Below, piece by piece: positions 1 through 8,182 of a DNA stretch of 64,000 nt; positions within the stretch are counted from its first letter, which is position 1; the number at the start of each line of letters is the position of its first letter. Source of the DNA: Cohnella algarum. GTDB lineage: Bacteria; Bacillota; Bacilli; Paenibacillales; Paenibacillaceae. The stretch covers positions 2,351,001 through 2,415,000 of the forward strand of contig NZ_JAFHKM010000002.1 of the NCBI RefSeq assembly GCF_016937515.1, read 5' to 3'. The notes below the pieces were generated by a model, which saw only the letters and a list, made by a program, of their open reading frames with translations, was not told where the DNA came from and ran no database searches. Made by a program: the position numbers and the translations under genes.

Positions 1-953
1 TGCCGGAGGCGGACCTTTACCACGCGGTATCGACCGGCTATGCGGGCGTGGTCGCCGCGCTCGGCAAGCAGCGCTTCGGCAAGCCGATGGTGCTCACCGA
101 GCACGGGATCTACTCCCGCGAACGCGAGGAGGAAATTATCAAGGCGGATTGGGTCAAAGGCTATTTTAAAGATTTGTGGATCGAGTACTTCTACACGCTT
201 TCCGGCTGCGCTTACCAATATGCCGACGAAGTGATAACGCTGTTCAAGCGCAACAAGGAAATCGAAGTCGAGCTCGGCTGCCCCGAAGAGAAAATCCGGA
301 TCATCCCGAACGGCGTGGCTGCGTCCGATTTCGACGGCTTGCCGCGCAAGGCGGAGGGGGAGCCGATCAACGTCGGCGCGCTTGTGCGCGTCGTGCCGAT
401 CAAGGATATCAAAACGATGCTGCAAAGCTTCCGGCTCGTCAAGCGGGAACTGCCGCACGTTCGGTTCCATATTATGGGCCCCTACGAGGAAGACCCCGAA
501 TATTACGAAGAATGCCTTGCCCTCATGGAGGCGATCGGGCTGACGGACGTCGAATTCACCGGGAGCGTCGACATCCGGGAGCATATCGGGAAAATGGACG
601 TGCTCGTGCTGACGAGCATAAGCGAAGGCCAGCCGCTGGCCGTGCTCGAGGGCATGGCGGCGTCAAAGCCGTTCGTCGCGACCGACGTCGGCAGCTGCAA
701 GGAGCTGCTGTACGGCACGGACGACGATTACGGACAGGCGGGATTGATCGCGACGGTTATGAACGAGGAGCAAATCAGCCGGCATATCGTGACGCTTTGC
801 CGGAACGAGCGCCTGCGCAGGGAAATGGGCGCGAGCGGCCGCCGGCGCGTGGAGCGGCTGTATACGAGAGATCGGTTTATCGAGAGCTACAAGCAGCTGT
901 ATGCCCGTTACGAGGGAAAGGAAGTGGCGCCAAATGGCGGGAATCGGCTTTGA
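1..953 (+). CDS. pelF: PelF-like GT4 glycosyltransferase, 5' end outside window
   Basis: This is the C-terminal part of a GT-B glycosyltransferase; the frame is open from position 3, so the start lies upstream. In Pel exopolysaccharide synthesis PelF is the cytosolic transferase that uses UDP-hexosamine and works with the inner-membrane Pel proteins. Visible signs are an early TEHGIYSREREEE segment typical of PelF, the IRIIPNGV segment that opens the GT4 domain, and a late SEGQPLAVLEGMA donor-binding stretch with the E-x7-E type acidic pair. The stop overlaps pelG by 20 bases, showing translational coupling. The pelG neighbour makes the PelF call firm; substrate specificity in this organism is inferred. 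Confidence 0.88.
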   Translation, partial: PEADLYHAVSTGYAGVVAALGKQRFGKPMVLTEHGIYSREREEEIIKADWVKGYFKDLWIEYFYTLSGCAYQYADEVITLFKRNKEIEVELGCPEEKIRIIPNGVAASDFDGLPRKAEGEPINVGALVRVVPIKDIKTMLQSFRLVKRELPHVRFHIMGPYEEDPEYYEECLALMEAIGLTDVEFTGSVDIREHIGKMDVLVLTSISEGQPLAVLEGMAASKPFVATDVGSCKELLYGTDDDYGQAGLIATVMNEEQISRHIVTLCRNERLRREMGASGRRRVERLYTRDRFIESYKQLYARYEGKEVAPNGGNRL

Positions 954-2367
954 ACTGAAAAAAATGTACGCCAAGGCGGGTCTCGTCAACAAGGTTCAAG
1001 CGCTGGCCTATTCATCGCTGGTAACGATCGGCCCGATGCTGTCGTGCATGCTCCTCGTCGTCGTCGTGCAGTGGCTGCAGCTCCGGTTCGGCGTGTCATT
1101 CGGCGAGCGGGAGCTATTCCTGTCCGCGACGGTGTACGCGTTTATTTTTTCCTATATCATCAGCAACACGCTGACGCTGTATCTGACAAGGAGCGTGTCC
1201 GATTTTCTGTACCAGGGGAAATACGACGCGGTGCTTCCTTCCTTTTACGGCGGCCTGAAAATCGGGATGGCGACGGCAGCGGTTCCGGCGCTCGCCTTCC
1301 TCGCCTTCGCCCGCATCGATTGGCCGATGAAAGCCGCGCTGCTGCTGCTGTTTATGACGCTCATCGTCATCTGGTTCGAAGTGGTCTACCTGTCCGCCAT
1401 GAAAAATTACCGCCTGATCTCTTTTTCGTTCATGGGAGGAGCGCTCGTGACGGTCGCCGCCGTCTGGACGATGTTCGAATTCACTTCGGTCCGCAGCGCT
1501 TCCGCCGCCTTGTTCGCGGTCGACGCCGGCTTTTTGCTCACCGCCTCCGCGCTGCTCGTGCAGATCGAGAAGTTTTTCCGCACGCCGCGCCTTCGTTCCG
1601 ATTATGCCTTTCTGGCGTATTTGACCAAATATCCGTCGCTGATCGCCGTCGGCGGCTTGACGGCGCTCGGCCTGTATTCGCACCAGTTCGTCCAATGGTT
1701 CGGCAGCGAGGGGATCCTGGTCGCCGGGACGTTTCTAATGGCGCCGAAATACGACTTGGCCGTTTACTACGCGTTTTTGTCGGTCATTCCGTCGCTCGTG
1801 CTGTTCGTCGTTTCGCTGGAAACGAATCTGTATCCGAAAACCCGCCAGTATTACGATCTGATATTGCACGGAGGATCGATCGGGGACATTCGCCGCGCCC
1901 GCCAGCAAATGTTCCAGGTGCTCGCGCAGCAGCTCTCGCTGCTTATGGGCATCCAGCTCGTTTTCTCGATCGTTTCGGTCGCGTTCGGCATCCGCTTTTT
2001 GCCCCGGATCGGGTTTACCGCCGCGCAGGTCGATTTGTTCAATATTTTGGTCATGGGCTTTTATGCTTATATCATCTATACGATCGTCTGGCTCGTGCTT
2101 TTGTACTTCGACGATCGCAAGGGCGTAGTATGGCTGGCCGTGCTGTTTCTCGGAGCGAATACGGGTTTTTCGCTCGTTTCCCTTGCGTTCGACGAACAAG
2201 GCTTTTCTTTTTTTCTCGCGTCTTTCGCGACGCTGATCGCCGCGTTCTGGCGCCTGATCCATTTGTTGAATCACATCGATTACTACACGTTTAGCGCGCA
2301 GCCGGTTATCCATCGGGAAAAGAAGAACCGCTTCGCGAAGCTTCTGCACGGAGAGGAGTCAACATGA
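934..2367 (+). CDS. pelG: PelG-like polysaccharide transporter
   Basis: A 477-residue polytopic membrane protein of the PelG family (MATE/Wzx-like), expected to move Pel-type polysaccharide across the membrane together with the synthase. The N-terminus MAGIGFELKKMY is characteristic of PelG, and about a dozen hydrophobic segments follow. The ATG at 934 was chosen over an upstream in-frame ATG at 901 because it has AGGAAG about nine bases before it and starts at the conserved family N-terminus. It overlaps pelF by 20 bases and its stop overlaps the next start as ATGA, so the genes are translationally coupled. Confidence 0.88.
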   Translation: MAGIGFELKKMYAKAGLVNKVQALAYSSLVTIGPMLSCMLLVVVVQWLQLRFGVSFGERELFLSATVYAFIFSYIISNTLTLYLTRSVSDFLYQGKYDAVLPSFYGGLKIGMATAAVPALAFLAFARIDWPMKAALLLLFMTLIVIWFEVVYLSAMKNYRLISFSFMGGALVTVAAVWTMFEFTSVRSASAALFAVDAGFLLTASALLVQIEKFFRTPRLRSDYAFLAYLTKYPSLIAVGGLTALGLYSHQFVQWFGSEGILVAGTFLMAPKYDLAVYYAFLSVIPSLVLFVVSLETNLYPKTRQYYDLILHGGSIGDIRRARQQMFQVLAQQLSLLMGIQLVFSIVSVAFGIRFLPRIGFTAAQVDLFNILVMGFYAYIIYTIVWLVLLYFDDRKGVVWLAVLFLGANTGFSLVSLAFDEQGFSFFLASFATLIAAFWRLIHLLNHIDYYTFSAQPVIHREKKNRFAKLLHGEEST

Positions 2368-4115
2368 AAACAACCTTTCGATTTCGCGCCGCGCCCGCCT
2401 TGCTGCTGGCGCTCGCCGTCTGCCTGGGGCTTTCCGGCTGCTCGTTCTGGGAAGAGCCGGGGGAGCAAGCGGCGGAGACGGCCCAAGCGGCCGAACCGGT
2501 TCAGAAATCCGCGGCCGTGGCGAGCCTTCAGAACAAGCTGATGGAGGATCGCCGAATTTACGCCGATGACAAGGCCGATTCGGTCGTGACGTTCTACTTG
2601 ACGATTACGGAAGACAACTTGACGGGCGACCCGGCCCTCACGTGGAACGAACTGAACGGGATCCGCAATGCGCAGGAAAATACGGACGACAAAAAAGTGA
2701 ACGTGCTGATCCAGGAAGGAAACGAGACGGGGCCGGCGAGCGGCATGCTCGGCTACGGAGAAACGCGCCCGAACGGCGAACTGTCGCTCAGAGGCAAGTC
2801 CACGCTGCAAGGAGCGCAAAAATCCTACAAAATCAAGCTGTTCGACGAAGCGGGAGTGTGGCGGGATCAAACGACGATCAATTTGCTTAAGCACATTTAC
2901 GATTTTTCCCGCGTCCGCAATACGCTCAGCATGGACTACTTCAAACTCATTCCGAATATGACCAGCTATCGGACGCAGTTCGTGCACCTTTATGTCAAGG
3001 ACATGACGAGCGGCGAAACCAATCCGGTCTTTGTCGACTACGGGTTGTACGAGCAGATCGAGCAGCCGAACAAGCGCTATCTCCGCGCCCGCGGCCTGGA
3101 TCCGAACGGCCAGCTGTACAAAGCCGAAAACTTCGAGTTTTTCCGGTACGCGGACAAGCTGATCAGCGCCGACGACGCCGACTACGACCAGGCCGCGTTC
3201 GAGTCCGTGCTGGAGATCAAAGGGAGCAAAGACCACGAAAAGCTGCTGCGCATGCTGGACGACGTGAACAATCTGTCGCTCAATTTCGACGAAGTGTTCG
3301 ACCGGCATTTCGACCGGGACAACTATTTGACCTGGATGGCTTCGAACATTTTGATGGACAACATCGATACGATCTCGCAAAATTTTCTGCTGTACTCGCC
3401 GTTGAACTCGGATACGTGGTTCTTCCTTCCGTGGGACTATGACGGAGGCTGGGGTTACAACGAATTCGCGCACGCGGACGAACTCGATCAGGCGAGAGCG
3501 CCGTGGATGCGCGGCATTCAAAACTATTGGGGAACGGTGCTCGCCAACCGGTTTTTCAAAAATCCGGACAACGTGCAGCAGCTGATCGATAAAGTCAAAG
3601 AACTGCAAACGATCATTCATCCGGAGCGGACGGCCGCTTTTCTCGATACGTACCGGGATGTCGTGTATCCTTATATTTCCCGGCAGCCGGATATGTTGTA
3701 CTTGCCGGGCAGCGTGAAGGACTACGACGCGGAACTGGAACGGATCGCCGGCCTGCCGGAGAAAAACGCGGAGCAGTTCATCGCGAACCTGCAAAAGCCG
3801 ATGCCGTTTTTTATGGGCGACGTGGAGCAAGACGGACCGAACGCGGTCTTTCGCTGGGACGCGTCGTACGATCTGCAAGGCGACGATTTGATTTACCGGT
3901 TCCGGATCGCCAAGGATCCGACGTTCGCGAAGCCCCTCGTCGATCGGGACGGGCTGACCGTCACGTCGCTTACGATCGAAAACCTGGAGATGGGCCGGTA
4001 TTTCTGGCAGGTCACGGCCACCGACGCCGAGGGCAATTCCATGCCCGCCTTCGATATTTACGAGGGTACGGACGATATCAAGCATTACGGCGTAAGGGAA
4101 TTTTATATCGATTAG
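2364..4115 (+). CDS. CotH kinase-like lipoprotein
   Basis: A 583-residue exported lipoprotein: signal peptide with lipobox LSGC (Cys about residue 29), then a CotH-type atypical kinase domain. Motifs consistent with CotH are LSLRGKSTLQGAQKSYKIKL (N-lobe), YGLYEQIEQPNKRYL, and the metal-binding loop LPWDYDGGWGY at about residues 353-363. The last 100 residues look like a fibronectin type III fold (FRWDASYDLQGDDLIYRFRI, then YFWQVTATDAEG). Spore CotH phosphorylates coat proteins using ATP; here the protein should sit outside the membrane, so what it modifies is unknown. The start overlaps the pelG stop. Operon position suggests a role in modifying or anchoring exopolysaccharide, which is inference. 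Confidence 0.82.
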   Translation: MKTTFRFRAAPALLLALAVCLGLSGCSFWEEPGEQAAETAQAAEPVQKSAAVASLQNKLMEDRRIYADDKADSVVTFYLTITEDNLTGDPALTWNELNGIRNAQENTDDKKVNVLIQEGNETGPASGMLGYGETRPNGELSLRGKSTLQGAQKSYKIKLFDEAGVWRDQTTINLLKHIYDFSRVRNTLSMDYFKLIPNMTSYRTQFVHLYVKDMTSGETNPVFVDYGLYEQIEQPNKRYLRARGLDPNGQLYKAENFEFFRYADKLISADDADYDQAAFESVLEIKGSKDHEKLLRMLDDVNNLSLNFDEVFDRHFDRDNYLTWMASNILMDNIDTISQNFLLYSPLNSDTWFFLPWDYDGGWGYNEFAHADELDQARAPWMRGIQNYWGTVLANRFFKNPDNVQQLIDKVKELQTIIHPERTAAFLDTYRDVVYPYISRQPDMLYLPGSVKDYDAELERIAGLPEKNAEQFIANLQKPMPFFMGDVEQDGPNAVFRWDASYDLQGDDLIYRFRIAKDPTFAKPLVDRDGLTVTSLTIENLEMGRYFWQVTATDAEGNSMPAFDIYEGTDDIKHYGVREFYID

Positions 4116-4134
4116 CCGGCAGGAGGGACGCCTT

Positions 4135-4842
4135 ATGGAGTTCGCGGGCAAGCGGCTCAGGCACGAGCTGAAATTTTATATCCATCATCACGAGTACGTC
4201 GGACTTCGCAAGCGGGTCGGCGCGCTGCTGACGCTCGACCGCAATTCCGTCGACGAGAGCGGCTACCACATTCGCAGCCTGTATTTCGACAATTCGCATG
4301 AATCTTCGCTGTACGACAAGCTGAACGGCATTTTTGCCCGTAAAAAATACCGGATCCGGATTTACAACAAGAGCGACCGGACGATCAAGCTGGAGCGGAA
4401 AAGCAAATACAACGACTACGTGGCCAAAGAGTCCGCGGCGCTGACGAGAGAGCAGGTCGACCGCCTGATGACGGGGGACTACGCCTTTCTGCTGGACGGC
4501 GGGTCCGAGCTGATGCGCGATTTTTATTACGATTTGAAAAACGGCGCGATGCAGCCGGCGGTCGTCGTCGACTACGTTCGGGAAGCGTACTTGTATCCGA
4601 CGGGCGATGTCCGGATTACGTTCGACAAGCAGCTGTCCGCGAGCGTGCAGTCGTTCGATATTTTCGACCGGGAGCTGGTCGGCGTCGAGACGGTGGAAGG
4701 GCCGCGAACGATTCTGGAAGTGAAATACGACGCCTTCCTTCCGAACGTCGTTCGCGATTTGCTGCAGCTGTCTTCCCATAACCGGTCGAGCATTTCGAAA
4801 TACTGCATCTGCAAGGAGCGGCGGAAAGTGTTTGCACAATAA
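4135..4842 (+). CDS. VTC-domain (polyphosphate polymerase-like) protein
   Basis: A 235-residue protein with the VTC domain found in the catalytic subunit of the yeast vacuolar polyphosphate polymerase, a tunnel-shaped triphosphate-tunnel fold. Visible basic strands are RHELKFYI (residues 8-15), YHIRSLYFDN, KYRIRIYNKS and IKLERKSK, which supply the Arg/Lys lining, and an acidic TILEVKYD near the C-terminus. It lies 19 bases after the CotH gene with AGGAGGG upstream. The lone domain has no membrane segment, but the next gene encodes a membrane protein often found beside such VTC proteins. Whether it makes polyphosphate or modifies a polymer with phosphate is not known. Confidence 0.85.
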   Translation: MEFAGKRLRHELKFYIHHHEYVGLRKRVGALLTLDRNSVDESGYHIRSLYFDNSHESSLYDKLNGIFARKKYRIRIYNKSDRTIKLERKSKYNDYVAKESAALTREQVDRLMTGDYAFLLDGGSELMRDFYYDLKNGAMQPAVVVDYVREAYLYPTGDVRITFDKQLSASVQSFDIFDRELVGVETVEGPRTILEVKYDAFLPNVVRDLLQLSSHNRSSISKYCICKERRKVFAQ

Positions 4843-4875
4843 CCCGGGCTTGCGCTCGGAAGGAGATTTTGCAAA

Positions 4876-5559
4876 GTGGGAGAAACGGTCAATTTTCAGG
4901 ATATTATCAAAAAAAGCATGCTGGAGCTCGACGCGTTCGGCAACGTTTCGTACATCCAGATCTTCTGGGGGCTGCTCGTCGCGTTCGGCGTTGGCATGTT
5001 CATCTACTGGGTATATCAAAAATGCTATCGCGGCGTCGTCTACAGCCATAATTACAACGTATCGTTCGTACTGATCACGATCATTACGGCGCTCATCATC
5101 ATGACGATCAGCACCAATATCGTCCTGTCGCTCGGCATGGTCGGCGCGCTCAGCATCGTGCGGTTCCGCACGGCGGTCAAAGACCCGCTCGATATCGTCT
5201 ATATGTTCTGGTCGATTTCCGCGGGCATCGCCACGGGCGCCGGACTGTACCCGCTGGCGATTTGCGGCTCGCTCGTCATCGCGCTCGTCATCTGGCTGTT
5301 GTCGCGCCGGAAGCTGAAGGAGACGCCGTTTTTGCTTATCGTCCATTACGAGGATGCGGCGGCCGACGAGCAGATCAAGAGCGCCTTGCGGAAAATGAAG
5401 TACACGCTCAAATCGAAAACGGTCCGCAAAAACGTGACCGAACTGACGGTGGAGCTGCGAGTCAACGGCGACAACACGGCGTTCGTCCAGACGATGTCGG
5501 AAATTCCCGGCGTATCGGACGTCGCGCTCGTCAGCTACAACGGCGATTACGCGCCGTAA
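4876..5559 (+). CDS. DUF4956 membrane protein
   Basis: A 227-residue protein with a short cytosolic N-terminus, about four membrane segments (residues 30-150) and a soluble C-terminal domain of about 75 residues that resembles a small alpha/beta regulatory fold. The GALSIVRFRTAVKDPLD segment between membrane helices is the DUF4956 signature. The start is GTG at 4876, with GGAAGGAGA about ten bases upstream. DUF4956 genes commonly adjoin VTC-domain and CotH genes, as here, suggesting a membrane partner of the VTC enzyme; its biochemical activity is not established. It is the last gene of the pel operon, followed by a strong terminator. Confidence 0.82.
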   Translation: MGETVNFQDIIKKSMLELDAFGNVSYIQIFWGLLVAFGVGMFIYWVYQKCYRGVVYSHNYNVSFVLITIITALIIMTISTNIVLSLGMVGALSIVRFRTAVKDPLDIVYMFWSISAGIATGAGLYPLAICGSLVIALVIWLLSRRKLKETPFLLIVHYEDAAADEQIKSALRKMKYTLKSKTVRKNVTELTVELRVNGDNTAFVQTMSEIPGVSDVALVSYNGDYAP

Positions 5560-5649
5560 TCCGGCGGCCGGCGCGAAGCGGATTTCCACGGAGGCCGGGT
5601 GATGTGTCATCCGGAATTCGCCGGAGACCGGGGAACGGGCAGTCAACCG

Positions 5650-5690
5650 ATCCGGGAGGCTCGAACATGTTCGAGCCTCCCGGATTTTTG
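5650..5690 (+). terminator. Rho-independent terminator of the pel operon
   Basis: A perfect 36-base palindrome (5650-5685, 18-base arms starting ATCCGGGAGGCTCGAACA) ends in a short run of T. It lies about 90 bases after the DUF4956 stop. Confidence 0.85.
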
Positions 5691-5717
5691 TACGCAGACA
5701 GCGAGCGGCATGCATTT

Positions 5718-5850
5718 GAGTAAAAATTACTCATCTTGCCATCCTCGCATGGCCGGCAAGGGTCCAAATGAGTCGTGCCGACTCAAATTGCGCCTGGGCA
5801 TGGCGGGCAAGGGTCCAAATGAGTCGTGGCGACTCAACTTGCCGCCTGGG
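5718..5850. repeat. Short tandem array, 51-52 bp period, three dyads
   Basis: Three 15-base dyads start at 5718, 5770 and 5821: GAGTAAAAATTACTC, GAGTCGTGCCGACTC and GAGTCGTGGCGACTC. The arms change from GAGTAA/TTACTC to GAGTCG/CGACTC while staying complementary, and the loops are AAA, TGC and TGG. The intervening sequence (GGCAAGGGTCCAAAT and CGCCTGGGCATG) repeats between the last two copies. The first dyad matches the unit of the array at 39.7 kb. The array overlaps the place where the DoxX remnant loses its C-terminus. Confidence 0.75.
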
Positions 5851-5889
5851 CATGCTCGCTGGGCGCGCTTCAATGCGGTTCGGCTTAAT

Positions 5890-6125
5890 CCGGCCAATCG
5901 CGACAAGCGGCGTCCATACGGGTGCAATGTTCGTCAACTCCGGTATAACCAACCCGACTGCCCCGAGCCATTCCGCCAATCCGATAAACAAAACAAATCC
6001 CTTCGGGAAGTCTTTTACCCAGGCCCAAGACGCCTTTGCTTTTTCGACCTATACGCCTTCGTCCAACCGGAATATAAAAAAACCAGCGACAAAATCCCTT
6101 GAACGATCCACAATGCCGCGTTCAC
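5890..6125 (-). pseudogene. DoxX family membrane protein, frameshifted and truncated
   Basis: Read on the minus strand from a GTG at 6125, the first frame gives NAALWIVQGILSLVFLYSG, typical of the first helix of DoxX proteins. A one-base shift near 6035 is then needed to continue as SWAWVKDFPKGFVLFIGLAE and LGAVGLVIPELTNIAPVWTP, which is the DoxX second and third helix region. Similarity stops at about 5890, where tandem repeats begin, so the last helix is missing. DoxX proteins are small four-helix membrane proteins, often controlled by a divergent HxlR regulator, as the arrangement here suggests. A sequencing error could explain the frameshift but not the lost C-terminus. Confidence 0.7.
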
Positions 6126-6175
6126 GATGCTTGATCCATTCCTTGTCTCTTGTGTAATGCTTGCCGAAACATTCG

Positions 6176-6235
6176 ACCAAACCGCAAACCAAACCGCAAA
6201 CCAAACCGCAAACCGGACCGTGAACCGAACCGCTG
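6176..6235. repeat. Five tandem 12-bp repeats
   Basis: Exactly five 12-base units lie head to tail: three copies of ACCAAACCGCAA followed by ACCGGACCGTGA and ACCGAACCGCTG. They are just upstream of the DoxX remnant start, in the DoxX/HxlR intergenic region. The period is a multiple of three, so a reading frame through it on the minus strand stays open, but nothing suggests it is coding. Confidence 0.8.
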
Positions 6236-6310
6236 CCACTCCTTTTTTGAATCCGCTGGCCGCTAGGTGCATAATAAGCTCTAGAAACTCTTTCTGGAAG
6301 TAGTTACTTT

Positions 6311-6324
6311 AACTAAACATAGTT
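6311..6324. promoter_or_regulatory. Candidate HxlR operator dyad
   Basis: AACTAAACATAGTT is an inverted repeat (AACTA/TAGTT) in the AT-rich divergent region between the DoxX remnant and the HxlR gene. HxlR-type regulators bind short AT-rich dyads in such places. The assignment rests on position and symmetry only. Confidence 0.35.
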
Positions 6325-6370
6325 TATAAAAAGAAACCATGAGGAAATGAAAGGATCAGTGGGGCGAACG

Positions 6371-6746
6371 ATGTCAAAATATTGCAAGTTTGAGACGGCG
6401 CTCGAAATTTTCGTGGGGAAATGGAAGCCCGTCATTTTGCTTTGTCTTTTTTCAAATGGCACCATGCGATTCAGCGAACTTCAAAAAATCGATACCGGAT
6501 ATCACCAAAAAGATGCTGACCCAGCAACTAAGGGAGCTGGAATACCACGATATCGTCAATCGCGAGGTCTATCAGCAAGTTCCTCCAAAAGTGGAGTATT
6601 CGATTACGGAGTATGGCAAAGGGATGGATAGCGTTCTTCGGGCGTTGAACGATTGGGGTGTGGCGCATATCGAGCATTTGAATCATTTGTACGGCGAAAA
6701 CCGTTCGGGGGTTGCGTTGCCGGGTCGCGCAGATCGGACAAGATAG
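6371..6746 (+). pseudogene. HxlR family transcriptional regulator with one frameshift
   Basis: The first frame encodes MSKYCKFETALEIFVGKWKP and LLCLFSNGTMRFSELQK, the start of the HxlR winged helix. The rest, SIPDITKKMLTQQLRELE then VPPKVEYSITEYGKGMDSVL, lies in a different frame. The frames join if one A is removed from the A6 tract at 6483-6488. Joined, the protein is about 124 residues, the normal HxlR length. An upstream in-frame ATG at 6347 is also possible. The regulator faces the broken DoxX gene. A homopolymer indel can be a sequencing error, so inactivation is likely but not certain. Confidence 0.75.
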
Positions 6747-6789
6747 GTTGAAAGGCAAAGTTCCAATATGAACGAGGAGCGTGAGCGGA

Positions 6790-7179
6790 ATGGTCGAGGT
6801 GGCGGCCGCCGTCATCGAGGACGAAGCGGGACGGATTTTGATCGCCAGGCGGAAAAAGGGAAAGTCCCAGGAAGGGCTTTGGGAGTTCCCCGGAGGCAAA
6901 ATCGAACCCGGCGAGTCGGTGCAGACGTGCTTGCGAAGGGAGCTGCTGGAGGAGATGAACATCGAAATCGCCCCCGGCGAACCGTTTGCCGTGAACGAGC
7001 ACGATTACGGCCCGGTCCGGATCCGTCTCACGGCCTGCATGGCCCGGTACGTGCGCGGAGAAATTCGACTGGCGGACCATGACGAGTGCAGATGGGTCGG
7101 CCGCGGGGAGTTGAGGGAGTTCCGCTGGGCCCCGGCCGATGTGCCGTTCGTGGAACGGCTTGCGGCGGAACGGATTTAA
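6790..7179 (+). CDS. NUDIX hydrolase, MutT-like (8-oxo-dGTP diphosphatase type)
   Basis: A 129-residue NUDIX protein. The NUDIX box is clear: GGKIEPGESV followed by LRRELLEEMNI, matching G-x5-E-x7-R-E-U-x-E-E with Asn where Gly is usual. An early VEVAAAVIEDEAGRILIARR strand and a FPGGKIEPGE loop fit MutT enzymes that hydrolyse oxidised dGTP to protect DNA. ATG at 6790 is preferred over GTG at 6781 because GAGGAG at 6773-6778 would be too close to the GTG. It sits alone between the HxlR remnant and the large repeat array. Substrate is inferred from the family. Confidence 0.85.
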   Translation: MVEVAAAVIEDEAGRILIARRKKGKSQEGLWEFPGGKIEPGESVQTCLRRELLEEMNIEIAPGEPFAVNEHDYGPVRIRLTACMARYVRGEIRLADHDECRWVGRGELREFRWAPADVPFVERLAAERI

Positions 7180-7305
7180 ACGGGAATGATTTGCCCAATA
7201 AGCGGCGGTGCGAGCCGAAGGAACGGATAGGAAAAGTAACGCCGGTAACAGCAAAAGGGGCAGCCCGTTGAGCGGATCGCCTCTGCCTAGCGACGCGGGT
7301 TCCAT

Positions 7306-8084
7306 GTAGTGCACGTGGTGCGCTACATTCGCGCAAACCGAGTCGGGGACCGGCCAAGTAGTGCACGGAGTGCGCTACATTCGCGCAAACGGAGCCGGGA
7401 ACCCGCCAAGTAGTGCACGGAGTGCGCTACATTCGCGCAAACGGAGCCGGGAACCCGCCAAGTAGTGCACGTGGTGCACTACATTTGCGCAAACCGAGCC
7501 GGGGACCGGCCATGTAGTGCACGTGGTGCGCTACATTCCGCAAACCGAGCCGGGGACCGGCCAAGTAGTGCACGAGGTGCGCTACATTCGAGCAAACGGA
7601 GCCGGGAACCCGCCAAGTAGTGCACGTGGTGCACTACATTTGCGCAAACCGAGCCGGGGACCGGCCATGTAGTGCACGTGGTGCGCTACATTCGCGCAAA
7701 CGGAGCCGGGAACCCGCCAAGTAGTGCACGTGGTGCGCTACATTCGCGCAAACCGAGTCGGGGACCGGCTATGTAGTGCACGTGGTGCGCTACATTCGCG
7801 CAAACCGAGTCGGGGACCGGCCATGTAGTGCACGTGGTGCGCTACATTCGCGCAAACGGAGCCGGGAACCCGCCAAGTAGTGCACGTGGTGCGCTACATT
7901 CGCGCAAACGGAGCCGGGAACCCGCCAAGTAGTGCACGTGGTGCGCTACATTCGCGCAAACGGAACCGGGAACCGGCCATGTAGTGCACGTGGTGCGCTA
8001 CATTCGCGCAAACGGAACCGGGAACCGGCCAAGTAGTGCACGTGGTGCGCTACATTCGCGCAAACGGAGCCGGCAGCCCGCCAA
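7306..8084. repeat. Tandem array of fifteen 52-bp units, each with a hairpin dyad
   Basis: Units start at 7306, 7358, 7410, 7462, 7514, 7565, 7617, 7669, 7721, 7773, 7825, 7877, 7929, 7981 and 8033; all are 52 bases except one of 51. Each begins with a dyad, GTAGTGCAC-loop-GTGCGCTAC. The loop is GTG in most copies, GGA in copies 2 and 3 and GAG in copy 6. Copies 4 and 7 have GTGCACTAC, which turns a T-G pair into a full Watson-Crick pair. The rest of the unit (about ATTCGCGCAAACGGAGCC then GGGAACCCGCCAA) alternates between two subtypes. The array fills the gap between the NUDIX gene and the SNF2 gene; 7180-7305 before it shows nothing recognisable. Confidence 0.95.
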
Positions 8085-8109
8085 GCCATGTGAATCGGGC
8101 ACATCGGGC

Positions 8110-8143
8110 GGCTTCCCGGAACGAGTGGCCGCTCCGGGAAGCC
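8110..8143 (-). terminator. Hairpin after the SNF2 gene
   Basis: GGCTTCCCGGA and TCCGGGAAGCC form an 11-bp stem 40 bases downstream of the SNF2 stop on the minus strand. There is no T-run after it, so it may be a weak terminator or an mRNA 3' stabilising hairpin. Confidence 0.5.
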
Positions 8144-8182
8144 GGGCTTGCAAAAGACGGCTTCGAGAAAGAAAATGCGAGG

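Noticed and set aside
2283..5715. Long minus-strand open frames (622 and 545 codons) opposite the pel operon
   Set aside because: They are Arg/His/Val/Gln-rich antisense frames of GC-rich genes, with no domain motifs, and they overlap well-supported genes.
7306..8084. Array considered as CRISPR
   Set aside because: There are no unique spacers; the whole 52-base unit repeats with minor variation, and no cas genes are present.
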